5,123 nt of DNA from Candidatus Thorarchaeota archaeon. GTDB lineage: Archaea > Asgardarchaeota > Thorarchaeia > Thorarchaeales > Thorarchaeaceae. The DNA is taken from positions 1 to 5,123 of the forward strand of contig WTCK01000213.1 in the NCBI GenBank assembly GCA_013138615.1, in the 5' to 3' direction. The notes beneath the pieces were generated by a model. That model saw only the letters and a list, made by a program, of their open reading frames with translations, ran no database searches and was not told the DNA's origin. The translations under genes and the position numbers were made by a program. Positions 1 to 5,123 of this stretch are shown piece by piece. The stretch's first letter is position 1, and each line of letters opens with the position of its first letter.

Positions 1-873
1 CGATACGCTCTCTTGCGCCTGACCTTCTTCCACAATGATGAGTGCATCAGACTCTGTGATGCTGGAAACGCTCTTCAGAATCGCAACGCGTTTCTGCAGT
101 CCTCTGCTCTTCAGTGAGCCGACTCCGGACATCAGTGTAGGCCCTTTCTCCTTTGCTGCCACGTTGAAGGGGGCGCGGTCAGTCCAAAGTACTTTCATAC
201 CTATTCGGTCGAAGAAATCATTCACCTTTCTCTCAAGATTCGGGATTTGCATTGGCTTTCCTGGCTCGGTGGGTTGTTCTCGTGCCCATGGTTCACTAAG
301 GACATCAATGGGTATCACGAGATCAGTTTCAAGCACCTTCTCTAAGCGGTCAGCAACGTTAGTACTGATATCCATCTCGTCCTTCTCATATGCTAAAATG
401 GCTCGGGCTGAAACTTCAACACATTCAGCCAATTCCTCTTTGGTCATATTCTGGGAGAGCCGCACCTCTCTGAGCTTTGCACCATCGATTGCTACAAACC
501 GTCCACCTCTTTGAATGAACTCGCGCGGCATCTTCCTTTCCGAAATTACGCCCTGCAGACTAGTCGGTGCAATGGTTGAAACTCCATATCTCTTGTATAC
601 CACACCAGAGCTGAGCGCGCCTCTCCGAGTTCTCATTCCTATTATGAGCGGAGTGGCGTTGAAGAAATGAGCAACAAGCTGAAGTGCAATTGCATCCTCA
701 CTGGTCAATGAGTCGATGTTGGCCAAGACCTTTACAAGTATGAGTTGATCTTCCCTACGCGCTACCAAGTCAAAGCAGCTCGGGCGCACATCACACTGTG
801 ATGACGGACTAAACCCAGCTTCCTCTAACTGAGTTGTCACATCGCGAATGAGCTTGGTTCTGGCCTTGGTCAA
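1..873 (-). CDS. Archaeal XRE-family HTH transcriptional regulator, C-terminus cut by window edge
   Basis: My translation of the minus strand gives 291 residues with no stop before base 1, so the C-terminus is missing; relatives run to roughly 320 residues. Residues about 130-190 form a Cro/C1 (XRE) helix-turn-helix: KLREVRLSQNMTKEELAE, then VSARAILAYEKDEMDIS. This should bind DNA. The N-terminal part (1-120) has the pattern FDLVARREDQLILVKVLANID at about 34-54, typical of the archaeal 'putative HTH-type transcriptional regulatory protein' family and resembling a restriction-endonuclease-like strand pair (inference). The start is TTG at 873-871: an in-frame TGA lies 9 nt upstream, no ATG lies between, and the N-terminus then begins directly with a helix as in relatives. 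A weak SD-like GGATGAGAG (883-891) precedes it by 9 nt. It lies 76 nt behind the DUF61 gene and may be its cotranscribed partner. Targets are unknown. Family assignment is confident; the regulated genes are not. Confidence 0.88.
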   Translation of the reverse strand, partial: MTKARTKLIRDVTTQLEEAGFSPSSQCDVRPSCFDLVARREDQLILVKVLANIDSLTSEDAIALQLVAHFFNATPLIIGMRTRRGALSSGVVYKRYGVSTIAPTSLQGVISERKMPREFIQRGGRFVAIDGAKLREVRLSQNMTKEELAECVEVSARAILAYEKDEMDISTNVADRLEKVLETDLVIPIDVLSEPWAREQPTEPGKPMQIPNLERKVNDFFDRIGMKVLWTDRAPFNVAAKEKGPTLMSGVGSLKSRGLQKRVAILKSVSSITESDALIIVEEGQAQESVS

Positions 874-949
874 AGCAAACGTCTCTCATCCAACCTACGA
901 GTGTAACCTTTTCAGGATTCCTGCTTGTACATGTGAAGGCATGAACCGC
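874..949 (-). promoter_or_regulatory. 76-nt gap ahead of the HTH regulator, with a small palindrome
   Basis: This is the longest gap in the minus-strand gene series. It contains the perfect interrupted palindrome CAGGATTCCTG (913-923, 5-bp arms about one central base), about 40 nt ahead of the TTG start, and the SD-like stretch at 883-891. I see no clear archaeal TATA box and no T-run terminator after the DUF61 stop. It could be plain spacer within one operon, or an operator for autoregulation by the downstream HTH protein; the latter is inference from position only. Confidence 0.25.
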
Positions 950-1411
950 TTACTCTGGCCTTCCGCGATTCATTCCAGTAGACATCGTGAATCCTAAGCA
1001 AGTGGTGGATGGCAACTTACGACGTAGTACTTGCACCTGAGGTCTTGCCAGTCGGTCATTCATTTTCCACCGTGGGAGATTATTCCATTCTAGGTCAACA
1101 TCTCCTACGATAAGATGCTGAATGAGGAACAACTCTACTTTGTTACCTGAAACGGTGTGCATTCCTGGCCCATAGTCAACGCGTCTTAGAATCACTATTG
1201 GTAACCATATTTCGCCATGGAGCTTCCGCGGAACAATCTCTCCGAGCTTCGCGATTTCCTCCCTATGAAAGGCGGATGTTTCACCATTCCGCGTGACATA
1301 TTGGGGCGATTCCGCAGCAAGCAACTCCTCGAGAGAAACTCTCCCTCGAGGCAAGTCATCATTGATAGAGTCTATGTCATATTCCAGTATTTTGTCGATG
1401 AACGAACCCAC
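950..1411 (-). CDS. UPF0216/DUF61 family protein of unknown function
   Basis: A 153-residue soluble protein without signal peptide or membrane segment, close to the usual size of the archaeal UPF0216 (DUF61) family. Recognisable parts are the N-terminal NDDLPRGRVSLEELLAAESP (about 17-36), a middle FHREEIAKLGEIVPRKLHGEIWLPI (split around 48-72), and the conserved C-terminal block at about 122-142 with RPQVQVLRRKLPSTT followed by GFT. No catalytic residues have been established for the family and I assign none. The start is GTG at 1411-1409, supported by a strong SD GGAGGT (1418-1423) with 6-nt spacing. It begins 13 nt after the fibrillarin stop, so it is very likely translated from the nop5-fibrillarin transcript. 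Context suggests a role near RNA modification or translation, but this is guilt by association. Family call is confident; function is unknown. Confidence 0.87.
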   Translation of the reverse strand: MGSFIDKILEYDIDSINDDLPRGRVSLEELLAAESPQYVTRNGETSAFHREEIAKLGEIVPRKLHGEIWLPIVILRRVDYGPGMHTVSGNKVELFLIQHLIVGDVDLEWNNLPRWKMNDRLARPQVQVLRRKLPSTTCLGFTMSTGMNRGRPE

Positions 1412-1417
1412 TGAATG

Positions 1418-1423
1418 ACCTCC
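1418..1423 (-). promoter_or_regulatory. Shine-Dalgarno site of the DUF61 gene
   Basis: GGAGGT on the minus strand, 6 nt ahead of the GTG at 1411-1409 and just past the fibrillarin TGA (1425-1427). It is the strongest SD in the window. It decides the GTG as start and implies independent ribosome loading on an operon message. Confidence 0.8.
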
Positions 1424-1424
1424 A

Positions 1425-2117
1425 TCATCCCTTAACTCGTATAACTACCATCATGTGATCCTTTTCCAGCGGTTCAAGATCTACCATTTCCACAATCTCA
1501 AGACCGTAGTTTTCGAGAGCGGATATCTCCTTTTTGTAGACCACTTTAACATCAGCTGTTGAATCAATGCTGCGCGCCTTGATAGCAATCATACCCCATG
1601 CTCTGTCCGAACAGAATGCGCTAAGATTATCAAAGAGGATTCTCGCTTGATCCATCTGAGCGACATCTTGGTAAACGACATCAATGGAACCTGCAACTAG
1701 GGGCGAGTATCTGGTTGGGTGTCTGGCATCGCTAACGATTGGGAATACGTTGGTTCTAGTTTCGCTCAATTGAAGCAGTTTTCGCGCAACTCGTGGTGAG
1801 AACTCCACAGCGTAGATGATGCCATGCAGTCCTACAACATCAGAAACATGACTCACTGTGGTTCCTGAGGCAGCTCCCAGGTAAAGCACTCTGGAACCTG
1901 GTTGTATTGGCATCTCCTTTAGACCCTTCAGAATGGATGCTGCCAATTTCGATCGTCTTGGCATCCAGAGTCGATATTCGCCATCTTCTGTTTCAATCAG
2001 CTTCTCACCGTAAACACTTGCACCTGGAACCAATGAGCGCGTGGCGAGCGATGACCTATCTCCAGTCTTGATTGTGAATACACCGGGTAACCGGTGCTTC
2101 TCAACCTTCGCTATCAC
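1425..2117 (-). CDS. flpA: Fibrillarin-like rRNA/tRNA 2'-O-methyltransferase
   Basis: A 230-residue protein of the usual archaeal fibrillarin length. It is the S-adenosylmethionine-dependent catalytic subunit of the C/D-box RNP, methylating ribose 2'-OH of rRNA and tRNA at sites chosen by guide RNAs. The N-terminal domain (1-55) begins with the family-typical KHRLPGVFTI. The Rossmann-like methyltransferase follows: SAM-binding motif VLYLGAASGTTVSHVSD (77-93), acidic strand end YAVEFSPR (102-109), SDARHP (129-134), YQDVAQMDQ (149-157), AIKARSID (178-185) and EPLEKDHMMVV (215-225). It has no N-terminal Gly/Arg-rich region, as expected in archaea. The start is GTG at 2117-2115, immediately after the nop5 TAG (2120-2118); SD-like GGGGA at 2124-2128 lies in the last nop5 codons. 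The next in-frame ATG would be at residue 52 and would remove the N-terminal domain. Pairing with nop5 makes the call secure. Confidence 0.97.
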   Translation of the reverse strand: MIAKVEKHRLPGVFTIKTGDRSSLATRSLVPGASVYGEKLIETEDGEYRLWMPRRSKLAASILKGLKEMPIQPGSRVLYLGAASGTTVSHVSDVVGLHGIIYAVEFSPRVARKLLQLSETRTNVFPIVSDARHPTRYSPLVAGSIDVVYQDVAQMDQARILFDNLSAFCSDRAWGMIAIKARSIDSTADVKVVYKKEISALENYGLEIVEMVDLEPLEKDHMMVVIRVKG

Positions 2118-3371
2118 CTAATTTCCCCACTTTCTTCTCTTTCCGGGTCTGTAATCCCTTTTTCCTCGTTTCTTCTGTGGGCGTCTGTCAGGCTTCTTAG
2201 GTGGCTTGGGTGGAGGGGCCTCCGGGTACAGTAGTCGAATCTCTTCAACTCTTTTATTGAATCGAGCCCTAAGATCTTCACCAATATCTCTCTCAGAATA
2301 GGCATCAATACGGGCTGCAATGGATAGCTTACCTGCCAATGCTCTAGCAATCTTTCCTCTCTGCCAGTATGGCGCAGCATGTATTTCCGACACCTGGAAA
2401 ATCACACCATGTTTTGGGGGACTAGCCCCGGTTTTCAGGCTGCGGAAGAGTGCCTTCTCGGCGCCGAAGATTTGTACGGCACTCGATGGCTTGCGTGCCA
2501 ACTCCATGAGCGAGCCTGCAAGACTGATGAGTCGAGCTCCAACAAGAGGACCGACGAGTGCAGTAATATTCGGTGCAAGAGTGTCCATGAGGCCCGATAA
2601 ATACTCCTCCAGTTCATGCCTCATTTCATATAAGCTCACAATTCTCTCTGCTAATTTCCGAAGGATGGCAATGTCTACATCCTGAAACTCCGCGCCTATG
2701 TCCTCATCCAGATTCTCCATAATCGATTTGACCAGCGAGTCCGACAGACCTGAAACTGCAAGAGCATCTTCATCAATCTGTGACCTTCCGCCACAGTTTT
2801 TCACAACTTGGACGAACTGCCTATTGTCTTCAACCAACCTGCTGAGCGACGGATGATGAATTGAGTACACTTCCCGAAGTCGCATTGTAAGCACATTGAC
2901 TGATTTGTCAATCTCGCCAATGGTGTCTACTGCATGTTTTACGAGAACATCCTTCTCTTCACCGGCTTCAACCACTGCTGTTTTTGCAACGGTCAGTGCC
3001 ACATCTCGTCTAAAAGTAGAAACCTCTTCTGCGGAGCCAACCTTTCCACTCTCAACAAGGTACGTATCCTCACCGTTTCTGAACCCGACCACAACACTAG
3101 GCTTCTCGTCTACTCTCACCGGAATCTTCGTTGCCTGTGAAAGCGCTTGTGCCAGCGCAACCCCATCAACAACAATCTCGTCAATCTTGAGTTTTTCCAA
3201 GCTCTTCAAGACCGCTTTCATAGAATCCGACGAGCTTCCGCCATTGACTGCTATGATGTTAGATGAAGCGAGATCAACGTCGGGGTAAGCAAGCTGTTCA
3301 ACAACAACTTTGCTCTCTGAATCTAGCACGAAGATTCCGAAAGATGTGAGAGTGAGATAGACTGTCACCAT
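2118..3371 (-). CDS. nop5: C/D-box RNP core protein Nop5 (Nop56/58 homologue)
   Basis: A 417-residue scaffold protein of the archaeal C/D-box RNP that binds fibrillarin through its N-terminal domain and the L7Ae-RNA complex through its Nop domain. The N-terminal domain starts with MVTVYLTLTSFGIFVLDSES and runs to about 115. A long helical coiled-coil region covers about 120-265 and contains the family-typical LREVYSIHHPSLSRLVEDN (165-183). The Nop domain lies at about 262-378: PNITALVGPLVGARLISLAG (267-286), LARKPSSAVQIFGAEKALFR (291-310), then HGVIFQ and the start of the final helices. The tail (385-417) is proline-rich and then strongly basic (KPPKKPDRRPQKKRGKR and on), a usual RNA-binding extension. 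Start is ATG at 3371-3369, with an SD-like GAGATGAT (3374-3381). It is the first gene of its operon, with fibrillarin starting at the very next base after its TAG. Confidence 0.97.
   Translation of the reverse strand: MVTVYLTLTSFGIFVLDSESKVVVEQLAYPDVDLASSNIIAVNGGSSSDSMKAVLKSLEKLKIDEIVVDGVALAQALSQATKIPVRVDEKPSVVVGFRNGEDTYLVESGKVGSAEEVSTFRRDVALTVAKTAVVEAGEEKDVLVKHAVDTIGEIDKSVNVLTMRLREVYSIHHPSLSRLVEDNRQFVQVVKNCGGRSQIDEDALAVSGLSDSLVKSIMENLDEDIGAEFQDVDIAILRKLAERIVSLYEMRHELEEYLSGLMDTLAPNITALVGPLVGARLISLAGSLMELARKPSSAVQIFGAEKALFRSLKTGASPPKHGVIFQVSEIHAAPYWQRGKIARALAGKLSIAARIDAYSERDIGEDLRARFNKRVEEIRLLYPEAPPPKPPKKPDRRPQKKRGKRDYRPGKRRKWGN
2124..2128 (-). promoter_or_regulatory. Shine-Dalgarno-like site for fibrillarin inside the nop5 end
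   Basis: GGGGA on the minus strand lies within the final Trp-Gly codons of nop5, 6 nt ahead of the fibrillarin GTG. With TAG and GTG directly abutting, ribosomes finishing nop5 could reinitiate on fibrillarin. Spacing is good, the match moderate. Confidence 0.5.
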
Positions 3372-3373
3372 TA

Positions 3374-3381
3374 ATCATCTC
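3374..3381 (-). promoter_or_regulatory. Shine-Dalgarno-like site of nop5
   Basis: GAGATGAT on the minus strand differs by one base from the GAGGTGAT complement of the archaeal 16S rRNA 3' end. Its GAG core is 7 nt from the ATG at 3371-3369. It supports the chosen nop5 start. Confidence 0.5.
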
Positions 3382-3488
3382 TAAGGATGACTCTCCATGC
3401 ATCACTCGGATAAGTGTGACGCTGCATCTGCGGAGCTCCCAAATTACTGCCATTGAGCTTATTACGCGACACAGAACATTATCTTAAC

Positions 3489-3494
3489 AGGTGA
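3489..3494 (+). promoter_or_regulatory. Shine-Dalgarno site deciding the pyrD TTG start
   Basis: AGGTGA, 4 nt ahead of TTG at 3499-3501 and part of the longer match AGGTGACC. It is the main reason to accept TTG as start, since there is no in-frame ATG, GTG or TTG upstream before the TGA at 3454-3456. The same bases would encode Thr-Gly-Asp if translation began further upstream. Confidence 0.6.
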
Positions 3495-3498
3495 CCGC

Positions 3499-4368
3499 TT
3501 GAAGATACAAGGCTATTGGTTGGCTTCCGGGATTCTAGGTGTCACAGGCGCAATCATGAAGCGTGTTGGCGTTTCAGGTGCAGACGCGATTGTAACAAAG
3601 TCTATTGGTCCCAGTCCAAGAAAGGGACATCCTGGTCCAATCTTGGCTACATCGCATGGCGGGCTTCTCAATGCCGTTGGATTGACAAATCCTGGGATTG
3701 AGGGCTTCAAGGACGAGATTTCAACCCTGAGAAGCTCCGGAATCCCTGTTGTATTGAGCATCTTTGGGAGCACTGTAGATGAAATCACCGAAGTTGCCAC
3801 GAAAGGTCTTGAACTAAAACCAGATGCCTTCGAGCTTAATCTATCGTGTCCTCATGCGGAGATTGGACAGATAGCCCACGATCCTGACCTAACATTCAGA
3901 TACGTCAAGTCTGTAAAGGATGTAGTTGATCGTCCGGTCTTCGCGAAGATTACCCCAAATGCCTCCGATGTTGTTTCTGTAGCAGCGGCTGCAGAACGCG
4001 CAGGAGCGGATGCTGTGGTCGCTATCAACACTGTGCGCGGAATGAAGATCGATATCTATCAGAAGCGCCCGGTGCTAGGCAACAAAGTGGGTGGGCTTTC
4101 GGGACCCCCAGTATTTCCAATTGCAGTGAGATGTGTATATGACCTCTACAGAGAGCTTTCAATACCAATAATTGGAGTCGGCGGTGTCACATCATGGGAG
4201 GACGCAGTTGAGATGCATTTAGCTGGTGCAAGCGCAATCCAAGTGGGCACAGCCATACTTGACAGTGTCGATGTTTTCAATCACATCAAGCAGGGCGTTG
4301 CGAAGTATCTCCATGATGAGGGGATATCAAAAATCTCCGAGATTGTCGGAGCAGCTACGAGGTCGTAG
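3499..4368 (+). CDS. pyrD: Dihydroorotate dehydrogenase, class 1B catalytic subunit
   Basis: A 289-residue FMN-binding TIM-barrel enzyme that oxidises dihydroorotate to orotate in de novo pyrimidine synthesis, in the cytoplasm. Visible landmarks: LASGILG (8-14), AIVTKSIGPSPR (30-41), LLNAVGLTNPG (56-66), ELNLSCPHAEIG (112-123) with Cys117 as the class 1 catalytic base (class 2 enzymes have Ser), FAKITPN (148-154), AINT (175-178), GGLSGP (198-203), the phosphate-binding GVGGV (226-230) and QVGTA (248-252). Class 1B rather than 1A is supported by the adjacent pyrK, which begins 2 nt after the TAG. The start is TTG with SD AGGTGA; the protein is slightly shorter at the N-terminus than the roughly 300-310 residues typical, and upstream in-frame codons also look family-like, so the exact start is uncertain. 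Function is secure. Confidence 0.95.
   Translation: MKIQGYWLASGILGVTGAIMKRVGVSGADAIVTKSIGPSPRKGHPGPILATSHGGLLNAVGLTNPGIEGFKDEISTLRSSGIPVVLSIFGSTVDEITEVATKGLELKPDAFELNLSCPHAEIGQIAHDPDLTFRYVKSVKDVVDRPVFAKITPNASDVVSVAAAAERAGADAVVAINTVRGMKIDIYQKRPVLGNKVGGLSGPPVFPIAVRCVYDLYRELSIPIIGVGGVTSWEDAVEMHLAGASAIQVGTAILDSVDVFNHIKQGVAKYLHDEGISKISEIVGAATRS
4359..4363 (+). promoter_or_regulatory. Shine-Dalgarno site of pyrK
   Basis: GAGGT lies within the last codons of pyrD, 7 nt ahead of the pyrK ATG at 4371. It supports this start over the Met codon six residues further in. Confidence 0.7.
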
Positions 4369-4370
4369 TA

Positions 4371-5123
4371 ATGGACATCAAGAAACTGATGGGAACCCCC
4401 ACGACAGTCCAAGTTTCTAAAACGATCAATGAGAACAAGAATGCACGTACTCTAGTTTTCGAGATATCTGAGGCTAATCATCAATTCAAGCCTGGTCAGT
4501 TTCTCATGTGTTGGATTCCAGGAATCGATGAGATTCCAATGAGCATATCGCTATGGACTCCCCCAGAAGTTGGTGTGACAGTACTTCCGATAGGCGAAGC
4601 AACCAACGTGTTCTCAGCTCTCTCCACAGGTCAAAGGTTTGGGATTAGAGGCCCATTTGGTTCTGGATTTTCTCTTGAATGTGAACGGGCTCTAATCATA
4701 GGTGGAGGAATAGGAATGGCGCCTCTGAGACCGCTGGTATATCAGTTGCGTGAGAATGGGATTGATGTGACTGCACTTGTGGCAGCTAGAACCAAGAATG
4801 AACTCCTGTACATTGATGAGCTGGAGCGACTGGCAGGTGATGGCTTTGATGTCCAAGTGGCCACCGATGATGGCTCAGCAGGTTTCAAGGGCCTTGCAAC
4901 AGATGCTGCTCGTGAGATATTTCAGAATGCACGCTATGACACCATTTACACCTGTGGACCCGAACCAATGATGGCTAAACTTCACATGTTTGCCAAAGAG
5001 ATGAGTATCAACATTCAAGCATCCTTGGAGAGGTTCATGAAGTGCGGATGCGGAATATGCGGCACCTGCGCTCTGGACCCGACTGGTGATCTAGTCTGCG
5101 TGGAAGGTCCTGTGTTCACTGGA
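4371..5123 (+). CDS. pyrK: Dihydroorotate dehydrogenase electron-transfer subunit PyrK, cut by window edge
   Basis: My translation gives 251 residues with no stop before the window end; PyrK proteins are about 250-270 long, so only a short tail is missing. PyrK carries electrons from PyrD-bound FMN through a [2Fe-2S] cluster and FAD to NAD+. Seen: a ferredoxin-reductase-type beta-barrel (about 8-103) with FKPGQFLMCW (39-48) and IPMSIS (55-60) at the flavin-binding position, GIRGPFGSGF (91-100), the nucleotide-binding LIIGGGIGMAPLRP (108-121), and TCGPEPMM (194-201). The C-terminal cluster motif is ERFMKCGCGICGTC (220-233), with Cys225, 230, 233 and 243 as likely ligands and an extra Cys227, followed by GPVF. 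The start is ATG, 2 nt after the pyrD stop, with SD GAGGT, so translation with pyrD is likely coupled. The flavin motif lacks the Arg of the common RPxS form. Identity is secure from motifs and the pyrD neighbour. Confidence 0.95.
   Translation, partial: MDIKKLMGTPTTVQVSKTINENKNARTLVFEISEANHQFKPGQFLMCWIPGIDEIPMSISLWTPPEVGVTVLPIGEATNVFSALSTGQRFGIRGPFGSGFSLECERALIIGGGIGMAPLRPLVYQLRENGIDVTALVAARTKNELLYIDELERLAGDGFDVQVATDDGSAGFKGLATDAAREIFQNARYDTIYTCGPEPMMAKLHMFAKEMSINIQASLERFMKCGCGICGTCALDPTGDLVCVEGPVFTG

Larger units (their letters stand above)
3372..3498. promoter_or_regulatory. Divergent intergenic region between nop5 and pyrD
   Basis: The 127 nt must contain transcription starts for both arms. 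On the plus strand, TATA-like stretches are CTTATTAC (3458-3465), which would place a start close to 3488 and give a very short leader, and AAATTA (3441-3446), which would start near 3470. On the minus strand, CTTATCC (complement of 3409-3415) and AGTAATTT (complement of 3441-3448) are candidates for nop5. None is a convincing TATA/BRE pair, so the region is supported by gene layout more than by motifs. An 8-bp palindrome GGAGCTCC sits at 3432-3439. No small gene or hairpin of note is visible. Confidence 0.45.

Noticed and set aside
35..514. Plus-strand open frame of 159 codons antisense to the HTH regulator
   Set aside because: The Ser/Thr/Phe-rich translation resembles no family I know, and the opposite strand encodes a clear helix-turn-helix protein over the same bases.
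1217..1414. Plus-strand open frame of 65 codons antisense to the DUF61 gene
   Set aside because: It lies wholly opposite a conserved gene and has no SD site of its own that I can support.
2114..2380. Minus-strand frame of 88 codons inside the end of nop5
   Set aside because: It is a shifted reading of the Nop5 C-terminal coding sequence; its composition is explained by the basic, proline-rich nop5 tail.
2320..3288. Several plus-strand open frames (about 60-130 codons) opposite nop5
   Set aside because: They mirror the nop5 codons, lack recognisable domains and overlap one another.
3403..3416. Inverted repeat CACT-6 nt-AGTG in the divergent region
   Set aside because: Four-base arms are expected by chance in 127 nt, and no second copy supports an operator.
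3432..3439. Palindrome GGAGCTCC in the divergent region as an operator or hairpin
   Set aside because: It is a single 8-bp palindrome with no loop and no repeats; too short to call.
3513..3800. Minus-strand frame of 95 codons opposite pyrD
   Set aside because: It is antisense to the conserved N-terminal half of PyrD, including the FMN-binding segments.
4777..4971. Plus-strand frame of 64 codons within pyrK
   Set aside because: It is an out-of-frame reading inside pyrK, whose own frame carries the nucleotide-binding and CGPEPMM motifs there.
1..5123. Possible guide RNA (C/D-box sRNA) genes near nop5 and fibrillarin
   Set aside because: I looked in the gaps for paired C (RUGAUGA) and D (CUGA) boxes with suitable spacing and did not find a convincing set; the gaps are short. 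A dedicated search would be needed to exclude one within coding sequence.

Overview
The window looks archaeal. It encodes Nop5 and fibrillarin, the core proteins of C/D-box RNA-guided 2'-O-methylation, together with two families known essentially from archaea: UPF0216/DUF61 and the archaeal XRE-type regulator with an extra N-terminal domain. Shine-Dalgarno-like sites precede the genes, and four of the six start codons are non-ATG (two TTG, two GTG). Base composition is moderate and nothing points to hyperthermophily. I cannot name the lineage from sequence alone; a mesophilic Asgard-like or other archaeal genome would fit, but that is only a guess.

Left arm, minus strand (3371 down to 1). Four genes read leftwards: nop5 (3371-2118), fibrillarin (2117-1425), a DUF61 protein (1411-950) and an XRE-type regulator (873 to beyond base 1, cut by the window edge). 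The first three are packed as an operon: 0 nt between nop5 and fibrillarin, and 13 nt between fibrillarin and DUF61, with ribosome-binding sites inside or against the upstream stop. The regulator follows after 76 nt and may be co-transcribed or have its own signal. Nop5 and fibrillarin bind each other and, with L7Ae (not in this window), form the methylating RNP on C/D guide RNAs. DUF61 has no known function; its position suggests, but does not prove, a link to RNA modification or translation.

Middle (3372-3498). A 127-nt divergent intergenic region must carry the start signals for both arms. It has only weak TATA-like stretches.

Right arm, plus strand (3499 to 5123). pyrD (class 1B dihydroorotate dehydrogenase catalytic subunit) is followed after 2 nt by pyrK (electron-transfer subunit with FAD, NAD and [2Fe-2S] modules), which is cut by the window edge near its C-terminus. 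Together they form the NAD-dependent dihydroorotate dehydrogenase of pyrimidine synthesis.

I see no tRNA, rRNA, CRISPR, insertion sequence or clear terminator. No gap between genes exceeds 127 nt. The window is mostly conserved housekeeping sequence; I do not find a convincing undescribed system. The points most worth a second look are the DUF61 linkage, the pyrD start, the unusual flavin and iron-sulfur motifs of PyrK, and the nuclease-like N-terminal domain of the regulator.
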